DNA of 64,000 nucleotides from Filomicrobium sp. (GTDB lineage: Bacteria > Pseudomonadota > Alphaproteobacteria > Rhizobiales > Hyphomicrobiaceae). The first letter of the stretch is position 1. Every line of letters begins with the position of its first letter. The notes below the pieces were generated by a model. The model did not search any database and was not told the origin of the DNA. It was given only the letters and a program-made list of their open reading frames with translations. Both the position numbers and the translations under genes were made by a program. The stretch covers positions 1 through 64,000 of the forward strand of contig JARFQY010000264.1 in assembly GCA_029287535.1 (NCBI GenBank), given 5' to 3'. Positions 1-9,165 of this stretch are shown piece by piece.

Positions 1-17
1 CGCTTGCGCATCCAATC

Positions 18-1337
18 TCAGTAGAACCGCGCGGCCTCGCCCGTTGCGGATCCGAGGATCTCGCCGTCCCACATTACCTTTCGGCCGCGCACGAAGGTGC
101 CGATGGGCCAGCCGGTCACTTGCTTGCCATCATAGGGCGTCCAACCGGCGCGGCTGGCGATCTTGTCGTTGGTGATCGTCTCGGTGCGTTTGAGATCGAC
201 AACGGCCAGGTCGGCGTCATAGCCAGCCGCGATGCGGCCCTTGTTACGCAATCCAAACAGGCGCTGGGGCCCGTGACCGGTGAGATCGACCAGGCGTTCC
301 AGTGTCAGACGGCCAGCGTTGACATGATCAAGCATGATGGGCAGGAGCGTCTGCACACCGGTCATGCCGGAGTGGGACTGCGGATAGGGGTGGTCTTTTT
401 CCTCGCGCGTGTGGGGGGCGTGATCGGAGCCCAAGACATCGACGGTACCATTGGCAAGTCCGGCCCAAATTCCCGCCTGGTTCCTGGCGTCGCGTACAGG
501 AGGGTTCATTTGGCAGTACGTGCCGAGGCGCTCGTAGCAATCGGGGGCAACCAAGGTGAGATGATGCGGGGTGACTTCGACGCTCGCCCATTCTCTGTGA
601 TGGGATAGGTATTCCATCTCCGCAGCGGTCGAGATGTGCAGGACGTGAACGCGGCTTCGGTGTTTCTCGGCGAGTGAGACGAGTTGCCTGGTGGCGATAA
701 GGGCGGCCTCTTCGTCGCGCCAAATGGGATGGGATGACGGGTCGCCTGGTACGCGCAAATCCTTCCTGGCGTTGAGACGGGCTTCATCTTCAGCATGGAA
801 CGCGGCACGGCGGGTGATCACCTTGATGATCTCTTCGAGTGCGACTTCGTTGTCGACCAATAGGGTCCCAGTGGATGAGCCGATGAACACTTTGATGCCA
901 GCCGAGCCAGGAAGCCGCTCCAGCTCGGGTATGTCGGCGATGTTATCCTCGGTGCCGCCAACGTAGAAGGCGAAGTCGCAGAACATTCTATGGTGGGCGC
1001 GCGAGACCTTATCGGCGAGAGCTTCGGCAGTCGTCGTATTGGGGTTGGTGTTGGGCATCTCAAAGACGGTTGTGACACCGCCTAGCACCGCGCCGCGGCT
1101 GCCGCTCTCGAGGTCCTCCTTGTGAGTCAGACCGGGTTCGCGGAAGTGCACCTGGCTATCGATTACGCCCGGCAAGATGGTAAGGCCCGTTGCGTCGATC
1201 ACTTCTCCGGCGGTGCCTGGATCGATGCTGCCGATATCTGCGATTTGCCCGTCCTTTATGGCGAGGTCGCGTGTGCCAATGCCATCGTGGTTGACGATCG
1301 TGCCACCCTTTAGGAGCAGGTCGAAGGTTTCCGGCAT
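18..1337 (-). CDS. pyrC: Dihydroorotase (class I amidohydrolase)
   Basis: 439 aa ORF; metal site DSQVHFREPG, GVTTVFEMPNT, GSDHAPH motifs. Confidence 0.93.
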   Translation of the reverse strand: MPETFDLLLKGGTIVNHDGIGTRDLAIKDGQIADIGSIDPGTAGEVIDATGLTILPGVIDSQVHFREPGLTHKEDLESGSRGAVLGGVTTVFEMPNTNPNTTTAEALADKVSRAHHRMFCDFAFYVGGTEDNIADIPELERLPGSAGIKVFIGSSTGTLLVDNEVALEEIIKVITRRAAFHAEDEARLNARKDLRVPGDPSSHPIWRDEEAALIATRQLVSLAEKHRSRVHVLHISTAAEMEYLSHHREWASVEVTPHHLTLVAPDCYERLGTYCQMNPPVRDARNQAGIWAGLANGTVDVLGSDHAPHTREEKDHPYPQSHSGMTGVQTLLPIMLDHVNAGRLTLERLVDLTGHGPQRLFGLRNKGRIAAGYDADLAVVDLKRTETITNDKIASRAGWTPYDGKQVTGWPIGTFVRGRKVMWDGEILGSATGEAARFY

Positions 1338-1463
1338 TGTCTTTAGATCCTCTCGGCATCGATCGGACCCTGGCCTTGGGCCCTTGTTTGCTGCGCGCCA
1401 TCTGCATAGTTAGTGCGAAGGCCTATCACAACCAGGTGCCGACAGAGAAGAAAGGACGTCCTC

Positions 1464-2363
1464 ATGACCGGTCCGAATTGCGTGTTGCTGCCCGACCGCG
1501 GGGTGATTGGCGTTACCGGTCCGGACGCCGAGAAGCTTCTGCAAGGTGTGATCACGGGCGATATGGAGTTGCTCAAGGAGGACCGGAATGCGCTGCATGC
1601 CGGTTTGTTGACCCCGCAAGGTAAGATCCTGTTCGACTTTTTTGTCGTGCGATCTGGCGACGGCTTCTTTATCGAGACCGGCCGGGAGCAGGTGGCGGAC
1701 CTCCTCAAGCGGCTTTCAATGTATAAGCTGCGTGCGGATGTTGGGATTGCAGACGAAAGCAGTGCTTATTCTGTGGTGGCGGTCTGGGGCAATGACGCCG
1801 GGTCGGTGATGAGCCGTTCGGAATACGTTGCATTTGCTGATCCGCGCCTGCCTGCGATGGGTTTCAGGGTCTTGTTGCCGACAGACAGCTCTGTCGCGCA
1901 GGAGCAGCTGCCAGGGGACGCCGTCGGTCTAGAGGACTATCAATCGATGCGGGTTGGCTTCGGCGTGCCCGAAGCGGGCAAGGACTACCAACTGGGTCAG
2001 ACGTTTCCCCATGAAGCGCTATTCGATCAGCTCGGGGGCGTTTCCTTCACCAAGGGCTGTTTTGTCGGTCAGGAGGTGGTGAGCCGGATGCAGCATCGCG
2101 GGACGGCACGTAAACGTGTGGTGCCGGTCGTTGCGAGCGGGTCGCTGCCAGAATCGGGAAGTGAAGTGCGGGCTGGCTCCTCGCTGATCGGGACACTTGG
2201 AAGTGTTTCGGGGAATAGCGCACTGGGCCTGCTGAGGTTGGACCGGGCGGCTGAAGCCATGGCCAAGGGGGAAGCCTTGAAGGTTGGCGAGGTCCCCGTC
2301 AGCATTGAGATTCCCGATTGGGCGACGTTCGGGCTTGGTGACCAGGCGGAGGCAGGGAAATGA
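1464..2363 (+). CDS. ygfZ: Folate-binding protein YgfZ / GcvT-like
   Basis: KGCFVGQEVVSRMQHRG motif typical of YgfZ; ATG at 1464 preferred over upstream ORF start at 1413. Confidence 0.9.
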   Translation: MTGPNCVLLPDRGVIGVTGPDAEKLLQGVITGDMELLKEDRNALHAGLLTPQGKILFDFFVVRSGDGFFIETGREQVADLLKRLSMYKLRADVGIADESSAYSVVAVWGNDAGSVMSRSEYVAFADPRLPAMGFRVLLPTDSSVAQEQLPGDAVGLEDYQSMRVGFGVPEAGKDYQLGQTFPHEALFDQLGGVSFTKGCFVGQEVVSRMQHRGTARKRVVPVVASGSLPESGSEVRAGSSLIGTLGSVSGNSALGLLRLDRAAEAMAKGEALKVGEVPVSIEIPDWATFGLGDQAEAGK

Positions 2364-2971
2364 CATCGGCGGGCGGCGATCCGGCGCGCTGTCCCTGGCC
2401 GGGGATCGAGGCCGAGATATATGCCGATTATCATGACAGCGAATGGGGCGTTCCAAAACTCGGAGACAGGGAGCTTTTCGAAAAGCTGACCCTGGAAGGA
2501 TTTCAGTCCGGGCTGTCGTGGCTGACGATTTTGCGCAAACGCGAAAATTTTCGTACGGCCTTTGCAGGCTTTGACGTGGAACGGATCGCTGGTTTCGGTG
2601 AAAAGGATGTGGCGCGACTGATGAGTGACGCCGGCATCGTCCGCAACCGAGCGAAGATCGAAGCCACAATCAGCAATGCACAGGCCTTTTTGCAGATCGC
2701 CGAGCGGCAGAGTTTCAGCGCCCTGCTGTGGGGTTTCCTGGATAACGGCCCGATCGCAAATCGCTGGCGGACGTTCTCGGAAATTCCCGCTCAGACGGCC
2801 TTGTCGAAGCGGATCTCAAAGGAGTTGAAGGCGCGAGGGTTTCGCTTTGTCGGGCCAACGACAGCATATGCTTTCATGCAGTCGGTTGGTATGGTCAACG
2901 ATCATCTTTTAGCGTGCCATCGGCATCAGCCATGTGCCAAGTTGCAGGCTGGAGTTAAGCTTCCTGAATGA
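2360..2971 (+). CDS. tag: DNA-3-methyladenine glycosylase I
   Basis: RCPWPG..YADYHDSEWGVP, LTLEGFQSGLSWLTILRKRENFR motifs; overlaps ygfZ stop by 4 nt. Confidence 0.93.
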   Translation: MTSAGGDPARCPWPGIEAEIYADYHDSEWGVPKLGDRELFEKLTLEGFQSGLSWLTILRKRENFRTAFAGFDVERIAGFGEKDVARLMSDAGIVRNRAKIEATISNAQAFLQIAERQSFSALLWGFLDNGPIANRWRTFSEIPAQTALSKRISKELKARGFRFVGPTTAYAFMQSVGMVNDHLLACHRHQPCAKLQAGVKLPE

Positions 2972-3618
2972 CAAACCGTAGCTCTTACATAAAGCCCAAG
3001 CGCTCGGGCGACAAAGAGGGGCAACCGCGGGCATGGCAGCGGATGCTCTCCGGCCGGCGTCTTGATCTGCTGGATCCTTCCCCGCTTGACATTGAGGTCG
3101 AAGACATCGCGCACGGGCTTGCACGTGTGGCGCGCTGGAATGGTCAAACGGTTGGTGATCACGCGCTCTCGGTGGCGCAGCATGCGCTCATCGTGGAAGA
3201 TATCGCGGCGGAGCGGAACCCGGGCTGGCAAGACGACTGGCGGCTGGCAGCTTTGCTGCATGATTCAGCGGAGTACGTCGTAGGTGATCTGATCTCCCCA
3301 TTCAAAAACGCGATTGGTCTGGACTACAGAGCATTTGAGACGAGATTACTGGAAGCGATCCATCGACGTTTCGGTTTGCCAGGCTCGTTGCCGCCAGAAG
3401 TTTCCGCGGAAATAAAGAGTGCGGATCGGATCGCTGCTTATTTCGAAGCGACGGTGCTGGCAGGTTTTGAAGAACGCGAAGCCTTGGAGTTTTTTGGACC
3501 GCCCAACAAGCTCAGTGGTGAGAAGAGATCCGAGCTGTCAGCACTTAAAGCGTTGCCCGCGCCGGCAGCGCAACAGGCGTTTCTTTCTCGGTTCGGTGGG
3601 CTTTTCCACGACCAATGA
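2968..3618 (+). CDS. HD-domain phosphohydrolase (YfbR-like)
   Basis: ALLHDSAEYVVGDLISPFK, H..D metal ligands; overlaps tag stop. Confidence 0.8.
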   Translation: MTNRSSYIKPKRSGDKEGQPRAWQRMLSGRRLDLLDPSPLDIEVEDIAHGLARVARWNGQTVGDHALSVAQHALIVEDIAAERNPGWQDDWRLAALLHDSAEYVVGDLISPFKNAIGLDYRAFETRLLEAIHRRFGLPGSLPPEVSAEIKSADRIAAYFEATVLAGFEEREALEFFGPPNKLSGEKRSELSALKALPAPAAQQAFLSRFGGLFHDQ

Positions 3619-3910
3619 GTTGGCCTCATACGCGGCTCTCGACGTGTATGGTTGAAGCAAATTGGCGACAGTAGGCCCGCGTCTTTCGCAATTCGGACTA
3701 GCAATGTTCCGAAAAACGCCATTATCGACCCCTAGATAAATTTGTATTCGCCGAATCGCAGCTCGGGCGGGAAAGCGGAAAGAGATCAATTGATTGGGGA
3801 TTGATTGTGTTGGGGGGAGGCCGCCATCGGCGGGCGCAATCGCGAGCTTGGTCGGTCTGTAAGCTCTCGGCGACGGGAGCAATACGGCCGCCGACACGGA
3901 GGTTGTCGCC

Positions 3911-4966
3911 GTGACGACAGGATTGAATATAAGTTCCGAGGTACCAAAAATGCCGGCCGCTGAGGTTACGAAGCGTCCGGTGCGTATTGAAAAATCTGGT
4001 GTTGAGATCGGTCTCAACGCTGCCATTGTATCGGTCGCGAACGACGAGCCTGTCGTTCTGGTGGTCCGTGACAATGCAGACAAAATGGGCACTGCCGAGG
4101 GGCTTCCGTTCGGACCTTTCTCACCCATTGATCACCGCACTCTGGAAATTGGCCTAAGGTCGTGGGTTAATGAACAGACCGGTATCAATCTTGGCTATGT
4201 CGAGCAGCTCTATACCTTCGGAGACCGCGGGCGGCATGCGCAGCCTGGCGATCTCAATCCACCCATTGTTTCGATTGGCTATCTGGCGCTGACGCGTGCT
4301 GGCTGTGCACAAGACCAGCGCTCTGGTGGTTGGCGAAGCTGGTATCACTTCTTTCCCTGGGAGGACTGGCGTAAAGGCCGGCCGGCAGTGATTGATGAGG
4401 TGATCGCACCGGAGCTGGCACGCTGGGCGGAAAGCCCGAACATCAGGCAGTCGCCGGCGCGTCCGATAGATCGCTACCAGCGGATGAAGATTTGCTTCGG
4501 ACTGGATGGTGCGACCTGGGACGAAGAAAAAGTTCTGGAACGCTATGAACTGCTTTACGAAGCAGGCTTGGTGACAGAAGCGCTGCGTGACCGACCAGAA
4601 ACCGCGAAAGCCATTGGCATATCCGCCGATCCTATCGGCTCGCCCATGCGCTTTGACCATCGCCGGATTCTGGCAACGGCAATCGGCCGGGTTCGGGCAA
4701 AGATCAAGTACCGGCCCGTCATTTTCGAATTGATGCCCGAAGAGTTCACGTTGTTTGAATTGCAAAAGCACGTCGAAGCAATTCTTGGTCCGCATCTGCA
4801 CAAACAGAATTTCCGGCGCCTGGTTGAAAGTGCCGGACTGGTCGAGCCGACGGGGGATGTCAAAACGCGCACCGGAGGCCGGCCGGCGAAGCTGTTCCGT
4901 TTCCGGCACGAGGTTTTGCTCGAGCGGCCAGCCCCAGGAGTTCGCATCAAGCTTGGACGGAGTTAA
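3911..4966 (+). CDS. nadQ: NadQ/NrtR-like NAD regulator (degenerate Nudix domain plus winged helix)
   Basis: N-terminal Nudix-like region and C-terminal FTLFELQKHVEAILG...NFRRLVESAGLVEPTG...GGRPAKLFRFR wHTH typical of NrtR/NadQ family; GTG start or ATG at 3950. Confidence 0.75.
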   Translation: MTTGLNISSEVPKMPAAEVTKRPVRIEKSGVEIGLNAAIVSVANDEPVVLVVRDNADKMGTAEGLPFGPFSPIDHRTLEIGLRSWVNEQTGINLGYVEQLYTFGDRGRHAQPGDLNPPIVSIGYLALTRAGCAQDQRSGGWRSWYHFFPWEDWRKGRPAVIDEVIAPELARWAESPNIRQSPARPIDRYQRMKICFGLDGATWDEEKVLERYELLYEAGLVTEALRDRPETAKAIGISADPIGSPMRFDHRRILATAIGRVRAKIKYRPVIFELMPEEFTLFELQKHVEAILGPHLHKQNFRRLVESAGLVEPTGDVKTRTGGRPAKLFRFRHEVLLERPAPGVRIKLGRS

Positions 4967-5145
4967 TAGCTCCGTGATGAAGTGAGCGTGCGGCGGTTTG
5001 TTTCTTGTCCGCTATGAACAGACCAAAGACGCTCTGGCCATTCTCAATGTGCTGGAGCGTATTCTCGTGCCGTTGACCGAAGCCAGCTTCGTCGACGCAC
5101 TGTGTCAGTCGGGTGACCTGGTCATTTCCGTAGCTAGGAGTTTGC

Positions 5146-5182
5146 GAAGGCAGGACTGTCGCGCAGTCCTGCCTTCTCGTTT
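5146..5182 (+). terminator. Rho-independent terminator-like hairpin
   Basis: 13-bp perfect stem GAAGGCAGGACTG-TCGCG-CAGTCCTGCCTTC followed by TCGTTTT. Confidence 0.75.
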
Positions 5183-5254
5183 TGCCGTGTCGAGTGTTGA
5201 CGGGCCGGCGTCTCGCAAGCGCGGCAAGTCATAAGCCGCTCACGCCATGGAACG

Positions 5255-5971
5255 TTAGGGTTTTACCGACGGTTTTGAGAAGATGTGCCACGTGCCATCT
5301 GCGGCGATCGCCAGCCGGTACCAGGTCCATTGTTCGCCCTTGCGCATTTTTGCGGCTACTTCAGACGGCATGATTCGAAAAAGTTCGACTTCTTGCGATG
5401 GAGTGAGCTTGTTGGGCGGCAGCTCCGAGATGTAGGGCCAGACGAAGACGTCATTGTTTTCCAGATCCGGGCCGATCGGCAGCCGAGCGGGGTCGGAAGC
5501 GAGCAAATTACCAAGAATCGCAAGGATTTCACGGCCTGCTCCATCTTTTGACGTGTTGCGCCAATGAGCGATTGGGTCTTTATCGCGTGGGATTCCGAAT
5601 TCGGGGCGCAGTTCGTTCCATTCGATCGGTGTTCGCAGTTCCTCGATATCGCCGCTAGCGACGGCGATCAGAATGGCATCGCGCATTTCCTGGACAGGAA
5701 TCGGTAAATCGGCGATCGGTGATCGCTTGAGTGCTGGTGCGGTGGATGTGCGCGCGGTCTTGCTGTCCGCAAGGTTGGGTTCGGCGGCCAAGGATGGCGG
5801 CTCGCCCAGGCCATGGACAAGCCAGATCAGCGTGACTACCAATGCGCCGATTATGCTGGCAAGCGGCTTGGCGAGCCGTATGAAAGCGATTGCAGTCCGA
5901 AATGGGGGGACAGCACCTTTTGGTGAGGGAGTGTCAGATAATTTGGTTTTGAAGCGCAGCGATGCCGACAC
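5255..5971 (-). CDS. Conserved hypothetical membrane-anchored/secreted protein
   Basis: 238 aa ORF with one N-terminal hydrophobic segment (PLASIIGALVVTLIWLVHGL). Confidence 0.65.
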   Translation of the reverse strand: MSASLRFKTKLSDTPSPKGAVPPFRTAIAFIRLAKPLASIIGALVVTLIWLVHGLGEPPSLAAEPNLADSKTARTSTAPALKRSPIADLPIPVQEMRDAILIAVASGDIEELRTPIEWNELRPEFGIPRDKDPIAHWRNTSKDGAGREILAILGNLLASDPARLPIGPDLENNDVFVWPYISELPPNKLTPSQEVELFRIMPSEVAAKMRKGEQWTWYRLAIAADGTWHIFSKPSVKP

Positions 5972-6064
5972 GGGGGGCCTCCACGGTCACTTACGTCTGG
6001 GACCCGACAGGTACGGTTGTCGATGGGACCGTCCGGCCTGCAGGCTTGAGGGAGGGGCATAAGC

Positions 6065-6754
6065 ATGCTGCCGAACCCTCTGGTTCTGCCTATTGGATTC
6101 GTTATCGGCATTCTTGTGGCGGCGCCTGTCGGACCCGTCAATATTCTCTGCATCCAAAGAGCCATTTCCAGGGGTCTTTGGGGTGGCGTAGCAGCGGGGC
6201 TCGGCGCGGTTCTGGGTGATGGGCTGGTGGCGTTTTCGGCGGCGATGGGCGTCGGTGCCATCTCGGGAGTTGTGAACTATCACCGCACCGCTATCCAGGT
6301 TGTCGGCGGACTGGTGCTGATCGGGGTTGGGTGGCGGCTTTACGCTACAGCGCCGGCGATCGAGGAAGGCAGTGAAAACGGCAATGGTAACGGTAGCCTG
6401 CTCTCCTACCTGTGGGATGTTCCCAAGACGTTTCTACTGACCATCACCAATCCTGGCGCCGTGCTTGGTCTGTTTGCGATCTTCGGCGGGATCAGCACGT
6501 TCGTAGAGGTAACGGGCCCCGTTGAGGCGTTGCTCATGGTTGGGGCCGTGATGGCGGGCAGCCTGAGCTGGTGGGTCGGCCTTTCCTATGTCGTTGCGCG
6601 ACTGCGTCATCGACTGTCGTTCGACCGATTGTCGCTTATCAACAGGATCGCCGGGCTGGCGCTGGTTGTCTTTGGCTTGGTTCTGATCGGCGAGATTGCC
6701 TATCTTTGGCTAACTGGCACCGCAGTCGCCGACATCAGCACAAATGGTGCGTGA
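6065..6754 (+). CDS. LysE family translocator
   Basis: PIGFVIGILVAAPVGPVNILCIQRAISRGLWGG N-terminus and multiple TM segments. Confidence 0.88.
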   Translation: MLPNPLVLPIGFVIGILVAAPVGPVNILCIQRAISRGLWGGVAAGLGAVLGDGLVAFSAAMGVGAISGVVNYHRTAIQVVGGLVLIGVGWRLYATAPAIEEGSENGNGNGSLLSYLWDVPKTFLLTITNPGAVLGLFAIFGGISTFVEVTGPVEALLMVGAVMAGSLSWWVGLSYVVARLRHRLSFDRLSLINRIAGLALVVFGLVLIGEIAYLWLTGTAVADISTNGA

Positions 6755-6771
6755 GTTTAGCCCGCCGCGGG

Positions 6772-7020
6772 TTAGTGCATTGCGCTCGAGTCGTCGGAAA
6801 ACTCACCCTGCCTAATGCGTGTCTCCAGGTTCTTCGCCATAGCCGCGACAGCCGTTTCGCCAAACATGGCAACCAGATCGCGCATACCAGTGAAGACCGC
6901 CGCGTATGCCATCAGTTCATGAGGCACGCCGTTTTTCGCGGCCTGGCTCCATGCGTCGTCTATGAGATCGAGCGCAAGCAGACTGTCTTCGCTGGAATGG
7001 CGGTTCTCGTCAGTGTGCAT
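6772..7020 (-). CDS. Hypothetical protein
   Basis: 82 aa ORF between LysE-like and TIGR02301-like genes; no recognised motif. Confidence 0.5.
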   Translation of the reverse strand: MHTDENRHSSEDSLLALDLIDDAWSQAAKNGVPHELMAYAAVFTGMRDLVAMFGETAVAAMAKNLETRIRQGEFSDDSSAMH

Positions 7021-7169
7021 GTCCGCTCCCCATGAGGTTGTTGGTTTTCATCGTTCATTTGGGAGTAGCACAAAGCGATATGGCCGTGGGTTAGGCGACG
7101 CATTCATCGTAAACCGCCGGTCATGAGGTCAGTTCGGCAAAGACCGGCTGCAAGCCGGATTGGTCCCGC

Positions 7170-7583
7170 TCAGGGGTTCGACTTGACGAGCTTTTCGGCG
7201 ATTTCCGTGCCTTCCGTTAGAAACCGGCCGATGGCGGTTTTTGCAGATGCGGTGCAAACTTTGTAGGTGCGGCTGTAGCTGCGATAGCCAGCGTTGAAGC
7301 TGCGCGTCAATCTGGCGCGGCGTAGAGCCGTCGAACCTTCAGCGGTGATTAGTGTGCGCATCTGCTCGCGCCAGAGCTGGCCGTCCCCTGCGCCGCAAAG
7401 CTCGCGCAGATAGTGGACCGCGCCAAGGATTTCCGACAGTCGCAGAATTTGTGGGTCATAGGGCTTTGTCGCCTGGGCCCTGGCCCCATTCAATGCGGGT
7501 AGTGTGGCTGCTAGAAATACAACCATTACGAGAACGGCAGAACGTCTTGCGCACAACGCTTTGTTCGCGCGGCGACGCTCCAT
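7170..7583 (-). CDS. TIGR02301-like alphaproteobacterial secreted protein
   Basis: Signal peptide; LSEILGAVHYLRELCG...WR..M..L...FN.GYRSY pattern; ORF open from 7688, start chosen at MERRRANKA. Confidence 0.7.
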   Translation of the reverse strand: MERRRANKALCARRSAVLVMVVFLAATLPALNGARAQATKPYDPQILRLSEILGAVHYLRELCGAGDGQLWREQMRTLITAEGSTALRRARLTRSFNAGYRSYSRTYKVCTASAKTAIGRFLTEGTEIAEKLVKSNP

Positions 7584-7596
7584 GTTCCGGCTTGCT

Positions 7597-8058
7597 TCAT
7601 TTGCGTGCAGTTCTCGTATTGTCATTGTGGCTGTCTTGATCCCCTTCAGCCTGTTCGCCGTTGTCCGGTAGAAGTGCGGCAGCAGCAAGGATCAAATCCT
7701 CCGCGCCTACTGTGAGATGATACGTCCGCAGCCTATCCAGGTTCACCCATCGCGCCGTCGCGGCATCATCCCCAGGCCGGAGCGAGCCAGACTGAGGACG
7801 GCCGAAAAACACCTCGAGTTCAATGCGTGCGTCCTCGACTTCCACGGTGTGGCGTCCAAGTTTGCCAATGATTCGGGCTATTATGCCGGTTTCTTCGAGA
7901 ACTTCACGGCTGACGGCTTCGGCTGGCGTTTCGCCCGGTTCGATTTTTCCACCAGGTAGGCTCCAGAGGCCGGCCATGGGAGGGTATCGGCGCTTTACGA
8001 GAAGAACGCTGCCGTTGTGGATTACTGCCATGCTGGCGCCTTGTGGCGTTTGCGTCAT
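7597..8058 (-). CDS. Nudix hydrolase
   Basis: Nudix box GKIEPGETPAEAVSREVLEETGI. Confidence 0.92.
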   Translation of the reverse strand: MTQTPQGASMAVIHNGSVLLVKRRYPPMAGLWSLPGGKIEPGETPAEAVSREVLEETGIIARIIGKLGRHTVEVEDARIELEVFFGRPQSGSLRPGDDAATARWVNLDRLRTYHLTVGAEDLILAAAALLPDNGEQAEGDQDSHNDNTRTARK

Positions 8059-8158
8059 GGAGGTGCTTCCTTACGAAGCCAGCTGATGGCAAAGTCCAAG
8101 CCAGTAGGCAAAGCCGCTTCCCGTTTAGACAGCAAAGCGATACGGATCACGACCTGTC

Positions 8159-8839
8159 ATGTGCTCCCGATACAGCCTGACTTCGCCGCCCGAAGCCGTG
8201 CGAGAGACGTTTGGGTATGCCAACGTGGCCGAGTTTCCGCCGCGCTACAATATCGCGCCGACACAGCCAGTGGCTATCGTGCGCCGAGAAGCAACCGGTG
8301 AACGGGCGTTGGCGTTGGTGCGGTGGGGTCTCATTCCGTCCTGGGCGAAGGATCCCTCAAAGCTTTCCACGCTGATCAACGCGCGTTCAGAAACCGCGGC
8401 GGAGAAACCGTCGTTCCGCAGTTCGATGCGGCATCGCCGTTGCATAGTACCCGCCGATGCCTTTTACGAATGGACCGGCAAGCCGGGGGGTAAACAACCA
8501 CACATGATCCGGTTGCGCTCCGGACAAATCATGGGTTTTGCGGGTCTGTGGGAGCATTGGCTGGGCGCGGATGGCAGCGAGATCGAGACGATGGCCATAC
8601 TGACCGTACAAGCTAATGCCGACATGGCCGGCATTCACGACCGCATGCCGGTGATCTTGGACCCTGATCTTTACGAACACTGGCTCGATTGCCGCTCCGG
8701 ATCGTCGGTCGGTCTCAGTGACGTATTGCGGTCCCCACCGGAGGGCTCCATGGAGATTACAGCGGTGTCTCGCGAGCTCAACAATCCACGTAATGACCGC
8801 CCCGACGTTCAGTCTCCGGTGCAAGGAACGCTCCTTTAG
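8159..8839 (+). CDS. SOS response-associated peptidase (YedK/HMCES, SRAP)
   Basis: MCSRYSLT catalytic Cys2, RYNIAPTQ, ARSETAAEKPSFR, RRCIVPADAFYEW. Confidence 0.95.
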   Translation: MCSRYSLTSPPEAVRETFGYANVAEFPPRYNIAPTQPVAIVRREATGERALALVRWGLIPSWAKDPSKLSTLINARSETAAEKPSFRSSMRHRRCIVPADAFYEWTGKPGGKQPHMIRLRSGQIMGFAGLWEHWLGADGSEIETMAILTVQANADMAGIHDRMPVILDPDLYEHWLDCRSGSSVGLSDVLRSPPEGSMEITAVSRELNNPRNDRPDVQSPVQGTLL

Positions 8840-9165
8840 GTTGGTGTTGCTGCAACTCCTGTGGCCCGAGCCCCGGAGAGTGTGCGGCCAATACGCACTG
8901 GTAAATACAATTTCAACGAAGCAAGTAATTGATTTGCAAAAAGCTCGGGCTAATGACCATTGGAGGCGGGGCTGCTTGCGATGGCTCGCGTCAAGGCTGG
9001 CAAGAGGTTACTCTCGCTACTGTCGGCATGTCGGGGCTTGTAGGCCAGCGTGACTCGTGGATAACCCGGTCAGCATCTTGGCTAAGTGGTCCTTTTGTCG
9101 GCAATAACTCAGCGCGTAGCGCGGCGGATCTCCTGGGGGATATCTCGCGTAGAGGAGTAAGCATA

